Below, piece by piece: positions 14,783 to 24,251 of a stretch of DNA of 64,000 nucleotides; position 1 is the first letter of the stretch; the number at the start of each line of letters is the position of its first letter. Origin of the DNA: Gilvimarinus polysaccharolyticus (lineage in GTDB: Bacteria; Pseudomonadota; Gammaproteobacteria; Pseudomonadales; Cellvibrionaceae); contig NZ_LFIJ01000001.1 in assembly GCF_001187555.1 (NCBI RefSeq), forward strand, positions 708,169 to 772,168, written 5' to 3'. The position numbers and the translations under genes are program-made. The notes beneath the pieces were generated by a model. The model ran no database searches and had not been told where the DNA came from. It saw nothing but the letters and a program-made list of their open reading frames with translations.

Positions 14783-16024
14783 ATGCCACGTCAGAAGGTT
14801 GAATTTACCAATACTAAAGGCCATACCTTAGCCGGTGCCTTGGAGTTGCCCGATAGTGGCAGCCCTAAGGCCTTTGCTTTGTTTGCCCATTGTTTTACCT
14901 GCGGTAAAGATGTGGTTGCTGCGACACGTATTGCTCGCACTTTGGCCGATCAGGGCATCGCCGTGTTACGTTTTGATTTTACCGGATTGGGCGGCAGCGA
15001 AGGCGATTTTGCCAACACTACCTTTAGCAGTAATGTATCGGATTTAGAGGCGGCGGCGACGTTTTTGGCCGAGCAGTATCAAGCGCCGGCTTTATTAATT
15101 GGCCACAGTTTAGGCGGCGTGGCGGTGTTGGCTGTCGCCCGGCGGATTCAATCTGTGCAAGCGGTGGTTACCATTGCCGCGCCGGCGTCACCTAAGCACG
15201 TTGAGCATTTATTTGCCGATCAAGCTTGTGATATTCGTCAAACGGGTCGGGCACCGGTGACCATTGCTGGGCGTACCTTTGAGCTGGGGGCCGAGCTGCT
15301 TGACGATTTAGACAAATGGCCACTAGAAGAAACCATTGGCGCGCTGCGCAAGCCGCTGCTGGTTTTTCACTCGCCAACCGATCAGGTGGTCGATGTGGCT
15401 GAGGCCACTAAAATTTTTAAAGCGGCGAAACATCCCAAAAGTTACATCTCGCTCGATGATGCCGACCACCTGCTGAGCAAGCAAGCAGATGCCGATTATG
15501 TCGCCGTAACGTTAACCGCTTGGGCCAGCCGTTATTTAAAGCTTGAGCCGTTACAAGCGCAAAGCCAAGATCGGCCCGCCGTGGCGAGCGACGAGGTGTT
15601 AGTGACAGAGCAAGATGCGCACTTTTTGCGCGGTCTGTACACCGCTCACCATCAATGGCAAGCCGACGAGCCTAAAGACAAAGGCGGCAGTCACTTAGGC
15701 CCCAATCCTTACGAGTTGTTATTAATGTCGCTGGGGGCTTGCACCTCTATGACGTTGCGCATGTACGCCAATCATAAAAAGCTGGCTATCGATAACCTTG
15801 AGGTGCGCCTAACCCATCGTCGCGTGAATGCTAAAGATGCTCCCAACGGTACCGCTCAAGAGGGCAGTATTAGCGTTATCGAGCGGCAACTAAGCTATGC
15901 CGGCGCGCTGAGCGATGAACAGCACCAGCGCTTGCTGGAGATAGCCGACCGCTGCCCGGTGCATAAAACATTGATGGGCGAGATTGATATCCAAACCCGT
16001 AGTCCCTTTGTGAATAATTCATAA
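14783..16024 (+). CDS. bifunctional alpha/beta hydrolase-OsmC family protein
   Basis: 413 residues, two domains. Residues 1-255 are an alpha/beta hydrolase with oxyanion region HCFTCGKD, nucleophile motif GHSLGG (about residue 110) and a C-terminal DADHLL histidine. Residues 275-413 are an OsmC/Ohr-type domain with GGSHLGPNPYELLLMSLGACTSMTLRMYA and CPVHKTL, giving the two peroxidatic cysteines. OsmC domains reduce organic hydroperoxides, and this fusion is a known family architecture. The ATG at 14783 is chosen because GGAGG lies just upstream and the product starts MPRQKVEF as in relatives. A role in detoxifying (per)oxidised esters is inference. Confidence 0.9.
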   Translation: MPRQKVEFTNTKGHTLAGALELPDSGSPKAFALFAHCFTCGKDVVAATRIARTLADQGIAVLRFDFTGLGGSEGDFANTTFSSNVSDLEAAATFLAEQYQAPALLIGHSLGGVAVLAVARRIQSVQAVVTIAAPASPKHVEHLFADQACDIRQTGRAPVTIAGRTFELGAELLDDLDKWPLEETIGALRKPLLVFHSPTDQVVDVAEATKIFKAAKHPKSYISLDDADHLLSKQADADYVAVTLTAWASRYLKLEPLQAQSQDRPAVASDEVLVTEQDAHFLRGLYTAHHQWQADEPKDKGGSHLGPNPYELLLMSLGACTSMTLRMYANHKKLAIDNLEVRLTHRRVNAKDAPNGTAQEGSISVIERQLSYAGALSDEQHQRLLEIADRCPVHKTLMGEIDIQTRSPFVNNS

Positions 16025-16138
16025 CCAGTTTGGCATGGATGTGTCGTTGTAGCTTAAGCCGTTTGTGGGGTGCTACTTTTCGTGGTTTACCCGATTAAGG
16101 TAATATGGCCGTTTAAAGGAAGAGGCTGAAGATTTATT

Positions 16139-17332
16139 GTGACGATCACAACAACATCCACCTATGATTGCATGGGTTTTAATGAAGCCCTGCCTAAGGG
16201 TAAGGCATCTGGCACTCTGTGTATCGATTACGGTGGCGTTCAGTGTCTTATCCGCGAGCAGTCCGTTCGTTTACCATTACAGAACCTTAAAGTCACACTT
16301 GGCGGTGCCAGTAATCGTTTGGTGTTTTTTGAGCATCCGGCGGTTAGCGGTTGGAGCTTTTACGTCAGCGACCGCCGTGTACTGCGCGATGCACACCTTA
16401 ATAATCAGCCTAATGTTATAGCCATGCTTGCTCAGGCGCGCAAAAAGCAGTTTTTTGCCCGAGCTTGGATAACCGCTATTGTGCTGTTGATTGTGCTATT
16501 ACCGCTGTTGCTGGTGTTTCGAATGGACATGGTGACGGGCGTTATTGCTAAAAAAATACCGGTCGAATGGGAGCAAAAATTAGGCGAGTCTAGTATCGCC
16601 CAGTACCAGATCGACAAAAATATAATGCCCGACGAAGAGGCCGAGGTATTGTTGCAGCCACTGGTGCAGCCGTTACTTGATGCTCTGCAACCAACGCCTT
16701 ACCAATACCGCTTTCATATCGTCAATGAAGGTAGCCTCAACGCATTTGCATTGCCCGGCGGTCAGGTCATGCTGCACTCGGCACTTATTTTACGCGCCGA
16801 CTCGGCCGAAGAATTACTGGGTGTTTTGGCGCACGAGATGATTCATGTCGAGCAGCAGCACGGTTTGCGCAATGTGATGGGAGCCGCTGGCATTTATGTT
16901 ATGGCCAGCGCGGTATTAGGCGATGCCAGCGGCCTACTCGCGATGATCGGCACCGCAGCGCCATTGTTGCTTAATCAAAGTTATTCGCGTCGGTTTGAAA
17001 CACAGTCTGACACTTTGGGCTTTAAGTTACTGACAAAGGCCAATATAAACCCAGCAGGCCTTGCTAGTTTTTTTAAAAAGCTAATCGATGAAGAGAAAAG
17101 CCTACTCGAAAATATAGAAGATGAAGACAATCGCGCTATGGCAAAAAAAGCGTTGCAGTTTTTATCTCCTCACCCCGCCAGCGAAAAACGCATTGAACAG
17201 CTTAACGAGCTTCAGGCGGGGACAAATAAAACCATTCATTATCTGGACTTAAGTGCAGAGTTTTTAGCGCTTCAAGTCGCAGTTAAGCAATTTATTACTG
17301 AAGATCAGGGAGAAAAAAATAATGAAGAGTGA
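16139..17332 (+). CDS. M48-family membrane metalloprotease with N-terminal accessory domain
   Basis: 397 residues. An N-terminal beta-rich domain (about 1-95) is followed by a membrane segment (about 104-125) and an M48 peptidase domain with zinc motif HEMIHVEQQHG (near residue 231) and downstream ESQ-type region RRFETQSDTLGFKLL supplying the third ligand. Such proteins (HtpX/BepA/LoiP group) degrade misfolded envelope proteins. The GTG at 16139 is used as start; its ribosome binding site is weak. The stop overlaps the next gene by 11 bp, so it is translationally coupled to the first of three AIM24-family genes, an arrangement suggesting a shared membrane-related task. Confidence 0.88.
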   Translation: MTITTTSTYDCMGFNEALPKGKASGTLCIDYGGVQCLIREQSVRLPLQNLKVTLGGASNRLVFFEHPAVSGWSFYVSDRRVLRDAHLNNQPNVIAMLAQARKKQFFARAWITAIVLLIVLLPLLLVFRMDMVTGVIAKKIPVEWEQKLGESSIAQYQIDKNIMPDEEAEVLLQPLVQPLLDALQPTPYQYRFHIVNEGSLNAFALPGGQVMLHSALILRADSAEELLGVLAHEMIHVEQQHGLRNVMGAAGIYVMASAVLGDASGLLAMIGTAAPLLLNQSYSRRFETQSDTLGFKLLTKANINPAGLASFFKKLIDEEKSLLENIEDEDNRAMAKKALQFLSPHPASEKRIEQLNELQAGTNKTIHYLDLSAEFLALQVAVKQFITEDQGEKNNEE

Positions 17333-17981
17333 GATAAAGGGTTCGCAGGCATTCTCTTATGTGGAGGTGGAGCTGGCGCCGGATGAAGTGATTGTCACCG
17401 AGTCAGATGCGATGTCCAGTATGGATGCGGATATAGAATTAAAGGCACGTTTGAATGGCGGCCTTTTTAAAGGCTTATTGCGCAAATATTTAGGTGGCGA
17501 ATCGCTGTTTGTGAATCACTTTAGCAACCCCACCAATACGCCTAAAAAAATGACCATAGTACAGGGGACGCCCGGAGAGATTTGTCACCGTAAGTTAGAT
17601 GATGAAGTCTATTATTTACAGCCTGGGGCATTTATTGCGTGTTCTCCCGGTATCACCTTGGGGTTAGAGTTTGCCGGTTTGGTTTCGTTTATCTCTCGTG
17701 AAGGCTTGTTTCGTTTAAAAATGAGCGGTAGCGGTGATCTGTATTTTGGTGCCTACGGGGCTTTATTAGAGCGCGAAGTTGACGGTGAATACATCGTCGA
17801 TAGCAGCCATCTAGTGGCCTATGAGCCGGGTATAAAGCTTAAGCTGCAATTGGCGGGCGGAATTTTCTCTAGTCTGTTTGGCGGCGAAGGCTTGGTGACG
17901 CGGGTTGAGGGGAAGGGCAAAATTATTATTCAATCGCGCAGCATTACAGGTCTTGCGGGCTGGCTGAATCCAAAATTCTGA
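17322..17981 (+). CDS. AIM24/TIGR00266 family protein (paralogue 1)
   Basis: 219 residues, beta-rich, no membrane segment. It has the AIM24-family repeats: SDAMSSMDADIELKARLNGG, GGESLFVNHFSN, LQPGAFIACSPGI, a central GDLYFGAYGALL, and the C-terminal GGEGLVTRVEGKGKIIIQSRS. Family members adopt a tryptophan RNA-binding attenuator-like fold; the bacterial function is uncertain. It starts inside the M48 protease gene and is followed 14 bp later by paralogue 2. Four co-directional genes form an evident operon. Confidence 0.88.
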   Translation: MKSEIKGSQAFSYVEVELAPDEVIVTESDAMSSMDADIELKARLNGGLFKGLLRKYLGGESLFVNHFSNPTNTPKKMTIVQGTPGEICHRKLDDEVYYLQPGAFIACSPGITLGLEFAGLVSFISREGLFRLKMSGSGDLYFGAYGALLEREVDGEYIVDSSHLVAYEPGIKLKLQLAGGIFSSLFGGEGLVTRVEGKGKIIIQSRSITGLAGWLNPKF

Positions 17982-17995
17982 TAGAGAATACACGT

Positions 17996-18673
17996 ATGAA
18001 AATTGAACTGGTTAATCGTCCCGGCAACACCGCCGCCAAAGTTACCTTGGCCGCAGGTGAGACTTGTACCGCTGAAGCGGGTGCTATGATCGCTATGAGC
18101 GGTCACATGAATATCACCACCACAACCCATAAAAAAGGCGCTGGCGGTATTTTTAAAGCCGCTAAGCGTATGCTCTCGGGCGAATCATTTTTTCTTAACC
18201 ACTTTGACCCAAAAGATAAAGAGGGTGAGTTGTGGTTGGGCTCAAGTTTAGCGGGCGACATGCTTGCGCTAACGCTAGATAACGAAAACTTAATTGTCCA
18301 AAGTGGTTCTTTTTTAGCGAGTGAAGAATCTGTCGATATGGACATGGGCTGGCAGGGCTTTAAATCCCTGTTGTCTGGCGAGAGTATGTTTTGGCTTAAC
18401 CTGAAAGGGCGAGGGCAAGTAGTGCTTTCCTCTTTTGGTGCTATTTACCCTATAGAGGTAGACGGTGATTATATTGTCGATACCGGTCACATAGTGGCTT
18501 TTAACGAAACTCTTGATTTTACGATCACCAAGGCCGGCAGCAGCTGGTTGCAATCATTTTTAGGTGGCGAAGGTTTGGTGTGTAAGTTTAGCGGTAAAGG
18601 CACTGTTTGGTGTCAGTCGCATAATGCCAATAGTTTTGGCCATGCCTTAACACCCAAACTGCGCAAAGCCTAA
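17996..18673 (+). CDS. AIM24/TIGR00266 family protein (paralogue 2)
   Basis: 225 residues with the same order of motifs as its neighbours: AEAGAMIAMSGHMNITTTTHKKG, SGESFFLNHFDP, VQSGSFLASEESVDM, GRGQVVLSSFGAIYPIEVDGDYIVDTGH and LGGEGLVCKFSGKGTVWCQSHN. Cytoplasmic, beta-rich. It is more similar in motif wording to paralogue 3 than to paralogue 1. Spacing to the next gene is 11 bp. Co-expression of three paralogues suggests a hetero-oligomer (inference). Confidence 0.9.
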   Translation: MKIELVNRPGNTAAKVTLAAGETCTAEAGAMIAMSGHMNITTTTHKKGAGGIFKAAKRMLSGESFFLNHFDPKDKEGELWLGSSLAGDMLALTLDNENLIVQSGSFLASEESVDMDMGWQGFKSLLSGESMFWLNLKGRGQVVLSSFGAIYPIEVDGDYIVDTGHIVAFNETLDFTITKAGSSWLQSFLGGEGLVCKFSGKGTVWCQSHNANSFGHALTPKLRKA

Positions 18674-18684
18674 GGAGCAATCAG

Positions 18685-19686
18685 ATGCATACAACATACA
18701 ATGTCGTTATTACTGGCAAGCTGGCCGCAGGCGCAGATAAAACCGCTGCAATTAATGCTTTTGGCGCGCTATTTAAGCTAAGCCCAGAGAAGTCGCAAAG
18801 TGTATTTAATAAAGCGCCGGTAGCGGTTAAATCTAATACAGATAAAACCACCGCCGAGAAATTTTATAGAGCGATTAGTAAAACCGGTTTGGAGTGCCGT
18901 GTGGTTGACGCCACCGCAGGCGATACGCCGGCCGTTAGTCAGGGACAAAAAGATACCCCCGCAAGCTCACCCGCGGCGCCTGCGGCTACTACTGACAATG
19001 ACACGCCGGTTACTTTTAAAGGGTTTAGCTACAAAATAGAAGGTCGCCCAGACTACAGCTTTTTAACGGTAGAGATCCCCGCCAATGAGACGTTAAAAGT
19101 CGAAGCCTCGGCTATGGCCACTATGGATACGCACCTGGTCATGAAGACAAAGTTAAAAGGCGGGTTTGGTCGTTTCTTAACCGGCGAGAGTTTGTTTCTT
19201 AATGAGTTTAGCGCCGCTAACGGTGCCGCGGAAATTGGTATCGCGCCCGGTACCCCCGGCGATTTAGTGCACCAGCATTTAGATGGCCAAACGTTGTTTT
19301 TGCAAAACTCCGCGTTTGTCGCCGCCACCATGGACGTTAATTTAGACACTAAGTGGCAGGGTATGCTTAAAGGCTTTTTCTCTGGCGAGAGTTTCTTTTT
19401 AATTCGCGCCAGTGGCAAGGGCGATTTATGGTTTAACTCTTACGGCGCGATTATAGAAATCGATGTAGAAGATGACTATGTGGTCGATACCAGTAATATC
19501 GTCGCTTTTACCGAAGGGCTCGAGTACGAGATTACCAAAGTGGGTGGTTACAAGTCATTATTTCTGTCTGGCGAGGGTTTTGTCTGCCGCTTTAAAGGCA
19601 AAGGTAAGGTTTGGATTCAAACCCGCAATGCTCAAGCCTTTACTTCTTGGGCGCATTTCTTTCGGCCGGTAAAGTCAAAAAAATAA
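18685..19686 (+). CDS. AIM24 family protein fused to an N-terminal L7/L12-like domain (paralogue 3)
   Basis: 333 residues. Residues 1-75 (YNVVITGKLAAGADKTAAINAFGALFKLSPEK ... AEKFYRAISKTGLECRVV) look like the small alpha/beta fold of the ribosomal L7/L12 C-terminal domain. A low-complexity Ala/Pro/Thr linker (about 78-108) follows, then a full AIM24 domain (SYKIEGRPDYSFLTVEI, SAMATMDTHLVMKTKLKGG, GESLFLNEFSA, SGEGFVCRFKGKGKVWIQTRN). Last gene of the M48-AIM24 operon. The added domain may be a protein-binding or membrane-stress sensor part; that is inference. GGAG precedes the ATG. Confidence 0.87.
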   Translation: MHTTYNVVITGKLAAGADKTAAINAFGALFKLSPEKSQSVFNKAPVAVKSNTDKTTAEKFYRAISKTGLECRVVDATAGDTPAVSQGQKDTPASSPAAPAATTDNDTPVTFKGFSYKIEGRPDYSFLTVEIPANETLKVEASAMATMDTHLVMKTKLKGGFGRFLTGESLFLNEFSAANGAAEIGIAPGTPGDLVHQHLDGQTLFLQNSAFVAATMDVNLDTKWQGMLKGFFSGESFFLIRASGKGDLWFNSYGAIIEIDVEDDYVVDTSNIVAFTEGLEYEITKVGGYKSLFLSGEGFVCRFKGKGKVWIQTRNAQAFTSWAHFFRPVKSKK

Positions 19687-20156
19687 ACCATTAGGTGCTT
19701 GACCGTTGTCTGGCAAGCGCCGTTAGTTCGTGGTCTTGGGTTGGAGTGTACCGCAAGGTATTTAGCTTTTATCTAAGGCCACTAGATCTCGCCTCTAGGT
19801 TTATCCCCGCTCATTAAGATTAGTCTTTTCTGTACTTAGCTCTGCTTTACTCGATTCCCTTGCAGGTCTACCAGTACCCGTTTGTAACTGTATCTATGGA
19901 CTAAAAGTTATCAGTTAATAACCAAGTAGTATCAGCCTATCTGAAATAGACAGGTGGCAAGGTTGTATTACCAATTTTTATGGTGTATTTTTAGTTGCTA
20001 GGAAGTCGCTATAACGCAGCCAGGAGGCCAAGCCAATAACAGCTAAATAGCATTGCTATCGGGGTACTTTATAAATGCTTACAGCGGTAAGTGTTTTAGC
20101 GACTCCGTAAGCGGCCGTTTAGTACATAAAAATAATTAACGTATCTTGGAGGTAAC
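19687..20156. other. 470-bp intergenic region
   Basis: No convincing ORF, terminator hairpin or repeat. It must hold the promoter of the beta-helix gene downstream (GGAGG lies directly before its ATG), but I cannot pick out a reliable -35/-10 pair. Confidence 0.5.
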
Positions 20157-22142
20157 ATGCAACAAAAAGGCCTTTCTGTAGCCCTTAAAGCAATTGTGAC
20201 CGGTGCAATTTTTTTACCTGTGCTTAGCTTTGCTGGCACCTATACGGTGAGTACGGTTACCGATTTAAAGCATCGCTTAGAGACTGCGCAAAATAACGAT
20301 GTTATTAAGGTTGATGGCAACGGTGGTAACAACGGCATTTATAGCTACAGTAGCTCTAAATACAATATTTGGACGCCCGATGGCTACACCAATGTAGCAA
20401 CTAACTATCTATTGCATGATGTGGAGAATGTCACAATTCAGGCATTAAACGCCGCCCAAAAGCCGGTTTTTAAAGGAACCTCTATAAATAATGGTTACGT
20501 ATTTTATGGCCAAAATGTTAATGGTTTAACACTTAAAAATATCGAGTTTGAAAAGGGTTATAAAGGGGTCATTGTTGATCGCTCTGATAACGTCACTATG
20601 GATGGCATTAAGGTTTCAGAGATTGGTCAAGAGGGGATTCATATTCGAGATGGTAGCGATTACTTCGTCTTAAAAAATAGTACGGTTGCTGACACAGGTT
20701 TAGATCGTGCAGACCGCGGCGAAGCGGTTTACCTATGTAATGATCGAAAAATGTGGAATGCTCAATACCAGCCAAGTCCAGTAGAAGAGGATAAACTGCA
20801 AAACTGCGATTATGCTCATATTTACAATAACACCATTGGCCCAAACATTGGCAATAATAGTGTTGATGTGAAAGAGGGCACGGTTGGCGCTTATATTGAA
20901 AACAACACCTTTTTACTGGCTTGGACACGTTCTGAGCTGATTAACTTTAATGCGGCAGAGCACCCCAACACTGCAGTACACTTTAAAGGTGCAGAGGGGG
21001 TAGCGACAGGTAATACCTTTAACTTTGCCAATGCTCCTAGTGCCATGTATCGCGCGGTATCGGTTGATATGCAGTTAGATGATGATCCCGCGCTTGCTTT
21101 GATTCATGGGTTTGATAACTGGGCGGTTAATAACACCATTACTAATGCAGGCTCGGGTGTGTATGCTTTTCGAGCCAACAGTGATGGCGGTGCCACCTAC
21201 GGTTGCAATATTGGCGCGCCAGATTACGCACCAAAAAGTAATGGTACAGATAGGCGTTACCTTAGTGTCACAGGTGGTGATTGTACGCCACCGCCGGCGC
21301 CAAGCTCGGGGGGTAGTTCTTCCTCCTCTAGTAGCTCGTCAAGTTCTTCTAATAGCAGTTCGTCAAGCTCTGTTGGCTCATCGGCAGGTTATACGGCTCG
21401 GGTCGCTCTTCCGGGGCGAATTGAAGCTGAACATTACTATCAGGCGCCGCTAGAGAATACCGCTGGCAATGCGAATAATAGTGCTGTCACCGCGTGTACT
21501 TATTATGGCTTGAATGTCGATGTACAAAATGCCTCGGAAGGCACCTGTAATGTTGGTTGGACACAGGCGGGCGAGCAGCTTACTTATAGAGTGGGCAGTG
21601 CCGGTGGTAATTATAACATTGCAGTGCGACATGCCAGCTTGCAAAACGGCCGCCGCATCCAGGTTGCTGTTAATGGCGTTATCGCAGGCACTGTTAGCAC
21701 CAATGGTGATGGTTGGCAGAGCTGGACAACTTCTACTATTAATAATGTGAGTATTCCCACTAATGCGACTCTTACGGTTACTTTTCTAGATGGCTCGGCT
21801 AACTTTAATTACTTAAATGTGACTTCGGTTGGTGGTTCATCGAGCTCCTCATCTAGCTCTAGCAGCAGTGTCGGATCCTGTCAAAATATTGCTTTTGGGG
21901 TGACACAAGAAATAGATCTTAGAGATGGTCGTTGTATTAATTTTACTCAATCGTTAGTGGGTGAGGTACTGCAAATTAAAGACAGTGATGTGCAAGGTTG
22001 CGATTATCGCGGCAATGTAAGCGATGGTGTGAATACCGCTAACGTTAATGCTAATTATGTGAAGGTGACTAATATGAGTGGTTCGCAAGTGACATTCAAC
22101 TCAAGTAATAGCTGTGATTTTGTGCTTATTAAAACCTATTAA
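20157..22142 (+). CDS. secreted multi-modular beta-helix protein with polyserine linkers and a CBM6-like domain (candidate polysaccharide lyase)
   Basis: 661 residues. A signal peptide ends near LSFA-GTYT. Residues 27-380 form a right-handed parallel beta-helix, with repeated N-rich turns such as NVTIQALNA, NGLTLKNIEF, DNVTMDGIKVSEIGQEGIHIRDGS and HIYNNTIGPNIGNNSVDV; this fold is typical of pectate-lyase-like and chondroitinase-B-like enzymes. A polyserine linker (about 382-412) leads to a CBM6/35-type module (PGRIEAEHYYQAPLENTAGN ... NFNYLNVTS). A second polyserine linker leads to an 85-residue C-terminal module with three cysteines that I cannot assign. Extracellular polysaccharide breakdown is likely; the substrate and lyase activity are unproven. 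GGAGG precedes the ATG; a strong terminator follows. Confidence 0.82.
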   Translation: MQQKGLSVALKAIVTGAIFLPVLSFAGTYTVSTVTDLKHRLETAQNNDVIKVDGNGGNNGIYSYSSSKYNIWTPDGYTNVATNYLLHDVENVTIQALNAAQKPVFKGTSINNGYVFYGQNVNGLTLKNIEFEKGYKGVIVDRSDNVTMDGIKVSEIGQEGIHIRDGSDYFVLKNSTVADTGLDRADRGEAVYLCNDRKMWNAQYQPSPVEEDKLQNCDYAHIYNNTIGPNIGNNSVDVKEGTVGAYIENNTFLLAWTRSELINFNAAEHPNTAVHFKGAEGVATGNTFNFANAPSAMYRAVSVDMQLDDDPALALIHGFDNWAVNNTITNAGSGVYAFRANSDGGATYGCNIGAPDYAPKSNGTDRRYLSVTGGDCTPPPAPSSGGSSSSSSSSSSSSNSSSSSSVGSSAGYTARVALPGRIEAEHYYQAPLENTAGNANNSAVTACTYYGLNVDVQNASEGTCNVGWTQAGEQLTYRVGSAGGNYNIAVRHASLQNGRRIQVAVNGVIAGTVSTNGDGWQSWTTSTINNVSIPTNATLTVTFLDGSANFNYLNVTSVGGSSSSSSSSSSSVGSCQNIAFGVTQEIDLRDGRCINFTQSLVGEVLQIKDSDVQGCDYRGNVSDGVNTANVNANYVKVTNMSGSQVTFNSSNSCDFVLIKTY

Positions 22143-22156
22143 GTCCACGTTTTTAT

Positions 22157-22198
22157 AAACAACAAAAAAGGCAGCTTCGGCTGCCTTTTTTGTTGTTT
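22157..22198 (+). terminator. Rho-independent terminator after the beta-helix gene
   Basis: A long stem is formed by AACAACAAAAAAGGCAG and CTGCCTTTTTTGTTGTT around a CTTCGG loop region. The A-tract on one side and the T-tract on the other make it bidirectional. It lies 15 bp after the stop. Confidence 0.9.
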
Positions 22199-22640
22199 AT
22201 TTGCGTTATTTAAATGTTCCGTTAGCGCTGGCAAGGTTAAAGGTGTTAATGCTTTGCGGTGGGGCTTTGTATCTAATTCGTTGCGCATTTTGTCAAGTGT
22301 CACTTTATGCGTGGCCAGTGGGACGCCTGTTGGGCGTAGGCTAGGGCCTAAACGGTGATGTTCTGTTTGATATTCTTGTTTGCCGTTTCAGTGTAATAGG
22401 CTGCCGTGCAAAGCCCAATAACATTGCGGCGTTTATTAAGACTTCCCATATTGCGTTTTTGTACAAGGTGGGGCGCAGCTGGGCTGATTATTGGGTAATA
22501 CTGGCGATATTCGCCGTGCCTAAGTGAGTTATTAGCTTGGGTCGGCAAATGAGCTAGTAAGCTTATTTAGGCCGTTTAGTTAGATCAGGGCTATTGCAGC
22601 AACAATATTGCAGTCACAATAATAATGAGGATTACCCAGC
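22199..22640. other. 440-bp intergenic region upstream of the GH16 gene
   Basis: No gene is supported. A short minus-strand ORF (22348-22548) has no ribosome binding site or family and is dismissed. The promoter of the GH16 gene presumably lies here. Confidence 0.45.
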
Positions 22641-24251
22641 ATGAAATATCAATTGAGTGTTGCCATCGGTTTGTTGGTTGCGTTGTCCGCTTGTGGCGGC
22701 AGCAGCGACAGTGGTTCATCATCCAGCACGCCTGTGGCGTCTAGCTCCAGCTCTTCTAGCTCTAGCGACAGCAGCTCTAGCAGCAGTGAGCCGGTTGCCA
22801 GCAGCGAATGGCAGCTAATCTGGGAAGACAATTTTGACGGCGATACAATTGACTCGGGCAAGTGGCAGTTTGAAACCAGTTGCTGGGGTGGCGGCAATAA
22901 CGAGCAGCAGTGCTATACCGACCGGGCCGAAAATGCATACGTTGCCGATGGCATGCTTACGATAGTTGCCAAGCGTGAGGATTTTACCGGCTCAAACTCT
23001 CCGAGCGGTGAGGGTGGCGAGCAGACCACCTTGCCTTATACCTCGGCTCGCTTGCGGACTCGCGGTTTGGCCGAGTGGACATTTGGGCGTTTTGAAATTA
23101 GTGCTAAATTGCCCGCCGGGCAGGGTACTTGGCCGGCCATATGGATGCTACCCACCAATTCTCCCTACGGCACTTGGGCCTCTAGTGGTGAAATTGACAT
23201 TATGGAAGCGGTTAACCTAAAAACTCAATCGGATGCGCCCGGTGCTGCCGAGGGTGATTTAGAAACCCGTGTACACGGCACGCTGCACTATGGTGGTAAT
23301 TGGCCTAACAATGTTCACTCTGGGGCTTTTTATCAGTTGCCCGATGGCGCAAATCCGGCCGATGATTTTCACGAGTATGCGCTGGAGTGGGATGCTGGTG
23401 AAATACGCTGGTATGTCGATGACGTGCATTATGCCACTCACCGAGATACCGGTTGGTACTCACAGTACGAAGTTGGCGGAGAGCTGATCGACGCCCCTGC
23501 CGATGCTCCGTTTGATCGTCACTCCGCCTTCCATATGTTGCTTAATTTGGCTGTAGGCGGTAATTGGGCCGGTAACGTCAATGAAAAGGGCGTCGATGAG
23601 TCGGTATTTCCGCAGACCATGCAGGTAGATTATGTGCGGGTATACGAGTGTTCGGGTGAACCCTCTACCGGCCAAGGTTGTGCCACGCTGAGCGATGACG
23701 CCGAGATAATAGAGGGCAATACGCCGCCGCTACTGCAAGGTTCTGAATTTGCCATGCCGCCACTGTTTACGATGTTTGGCGATTCTCTGGCGGCCGGTTT
23801 AGCGGTTAACAGCTATAACCCTACCGGCCAAGTGACTTGGTCGGACGATACGGTTGATGAGGGCCGTGGTTTTGTTTTTAACTACAATAAGGCTGCGGTG
23901 GACGGCAATGTTTACTTTGAAGTCACCGCTGGTGCTGCAGATTTATCATCGTGGCAAGCATCGGGCGTATTGGCGTTTGATTACAAGGTTAATAGCGCCG
24001 CAAGTGGTAGTGAGCTGCTGGTTAAAATTGACAGCGGTTGGCCCAATGCCAGCGACACCACTGTTCCGGTTGAGCCACTAGGCGAGTGGCGCAGCTTTAG
24101 CATTGGCCTCGAGGCACTTCGGGCGAAGGGTAATTCACTGGCCGGCGGAGCTGCCAATATTGCTCTTATTACGAATGTTTTTGTGATTGAGGCGAGCGGC
24201 GCTATGGACGTATCGTTTGATAATATTCGTTTAGAGGTTGCAGAAGATTAA
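22641..24251 (+). CDS. GH16 endo-beta-glucanase (laminarinase-like) lipoprotein with polyserine linker
   Basis: 536 residues. A type II signal peptide (MKYQLSVAIGLLVALSACGG, Cys18 lipidated) is followed by a polyserine linker (to about residue 50) and a GH16 domain (about 53-335). That domain holds WEDNFDGDTIDSGKW, the RLRTRGLAEWTFGRFEISAKLPAGQGTWPAIWML pair of motifs, and the catalytic GEIDIMEA (two glutamates near residues 183-188). The C-terminal 165 residues form a galactose-binding-like domain resembling the ExoP C-terminal module. Expected activity is hydrolysis of beta-1,3(-1,4)-glucans at the outer cell surface. The lipobox and linker suggest a surface-tethered enzyme. Own transcription unit. 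Confidence 0.92.
   Translation: MKYQLSVAIGLLVALSACGGSSDSGSSSSTPVASSSSSSSSSDSSSSSSEPVASSEWQLIWEDNFDGDTIDSGKWQFETSCWGGGNNEQQCYTDRAENAYVADGMLTIVAKREDFTGSNSPSGEGGEQTTLPYTSARLRTRGLAEWTFGRFEISAKLPAGQGTWPAIWMLPTNSPYGTWASSGEIDIMEAVNLKTQSDAPGAAEGDLETRVHGTLHYGGNWPNNVHSGAFYQLPDGANPADDFHEYALEWDAGEIRWYVDDVHYATHRDTGWYSQYEVGGELIDAPADAPFDRHSAFHMLLNLAVGGNWAGNVNEKGVDESVFPQTMQVDYVRVYECSGEPSTGQGCATLSDDAEIIEGNTPPLLQGSEFAMPPLFTMFGDSLAAGLAVNSYNPTGQVTWSDDTVDEGRGFVFNYNKAAVDGNVYFEVTAGAADLSSWQASGVLAFDYKVNSAASGSELLVKIDSGWPNASDTTVPVEPLGEWRSFSIGLEALRAKGNSLAGGAANIALITNVFVIEASGAMDVSFDNIRLEVAED

Noticed and set aside
21300-21380. Serine-codon tandem repeats (and 21837-21870, 22720-22800) as microsatellite or CRISPR-like repeats.
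   Set aside because: They are polyserine linkers in reading frame between domains of secreted carbohydrate-active proteins.
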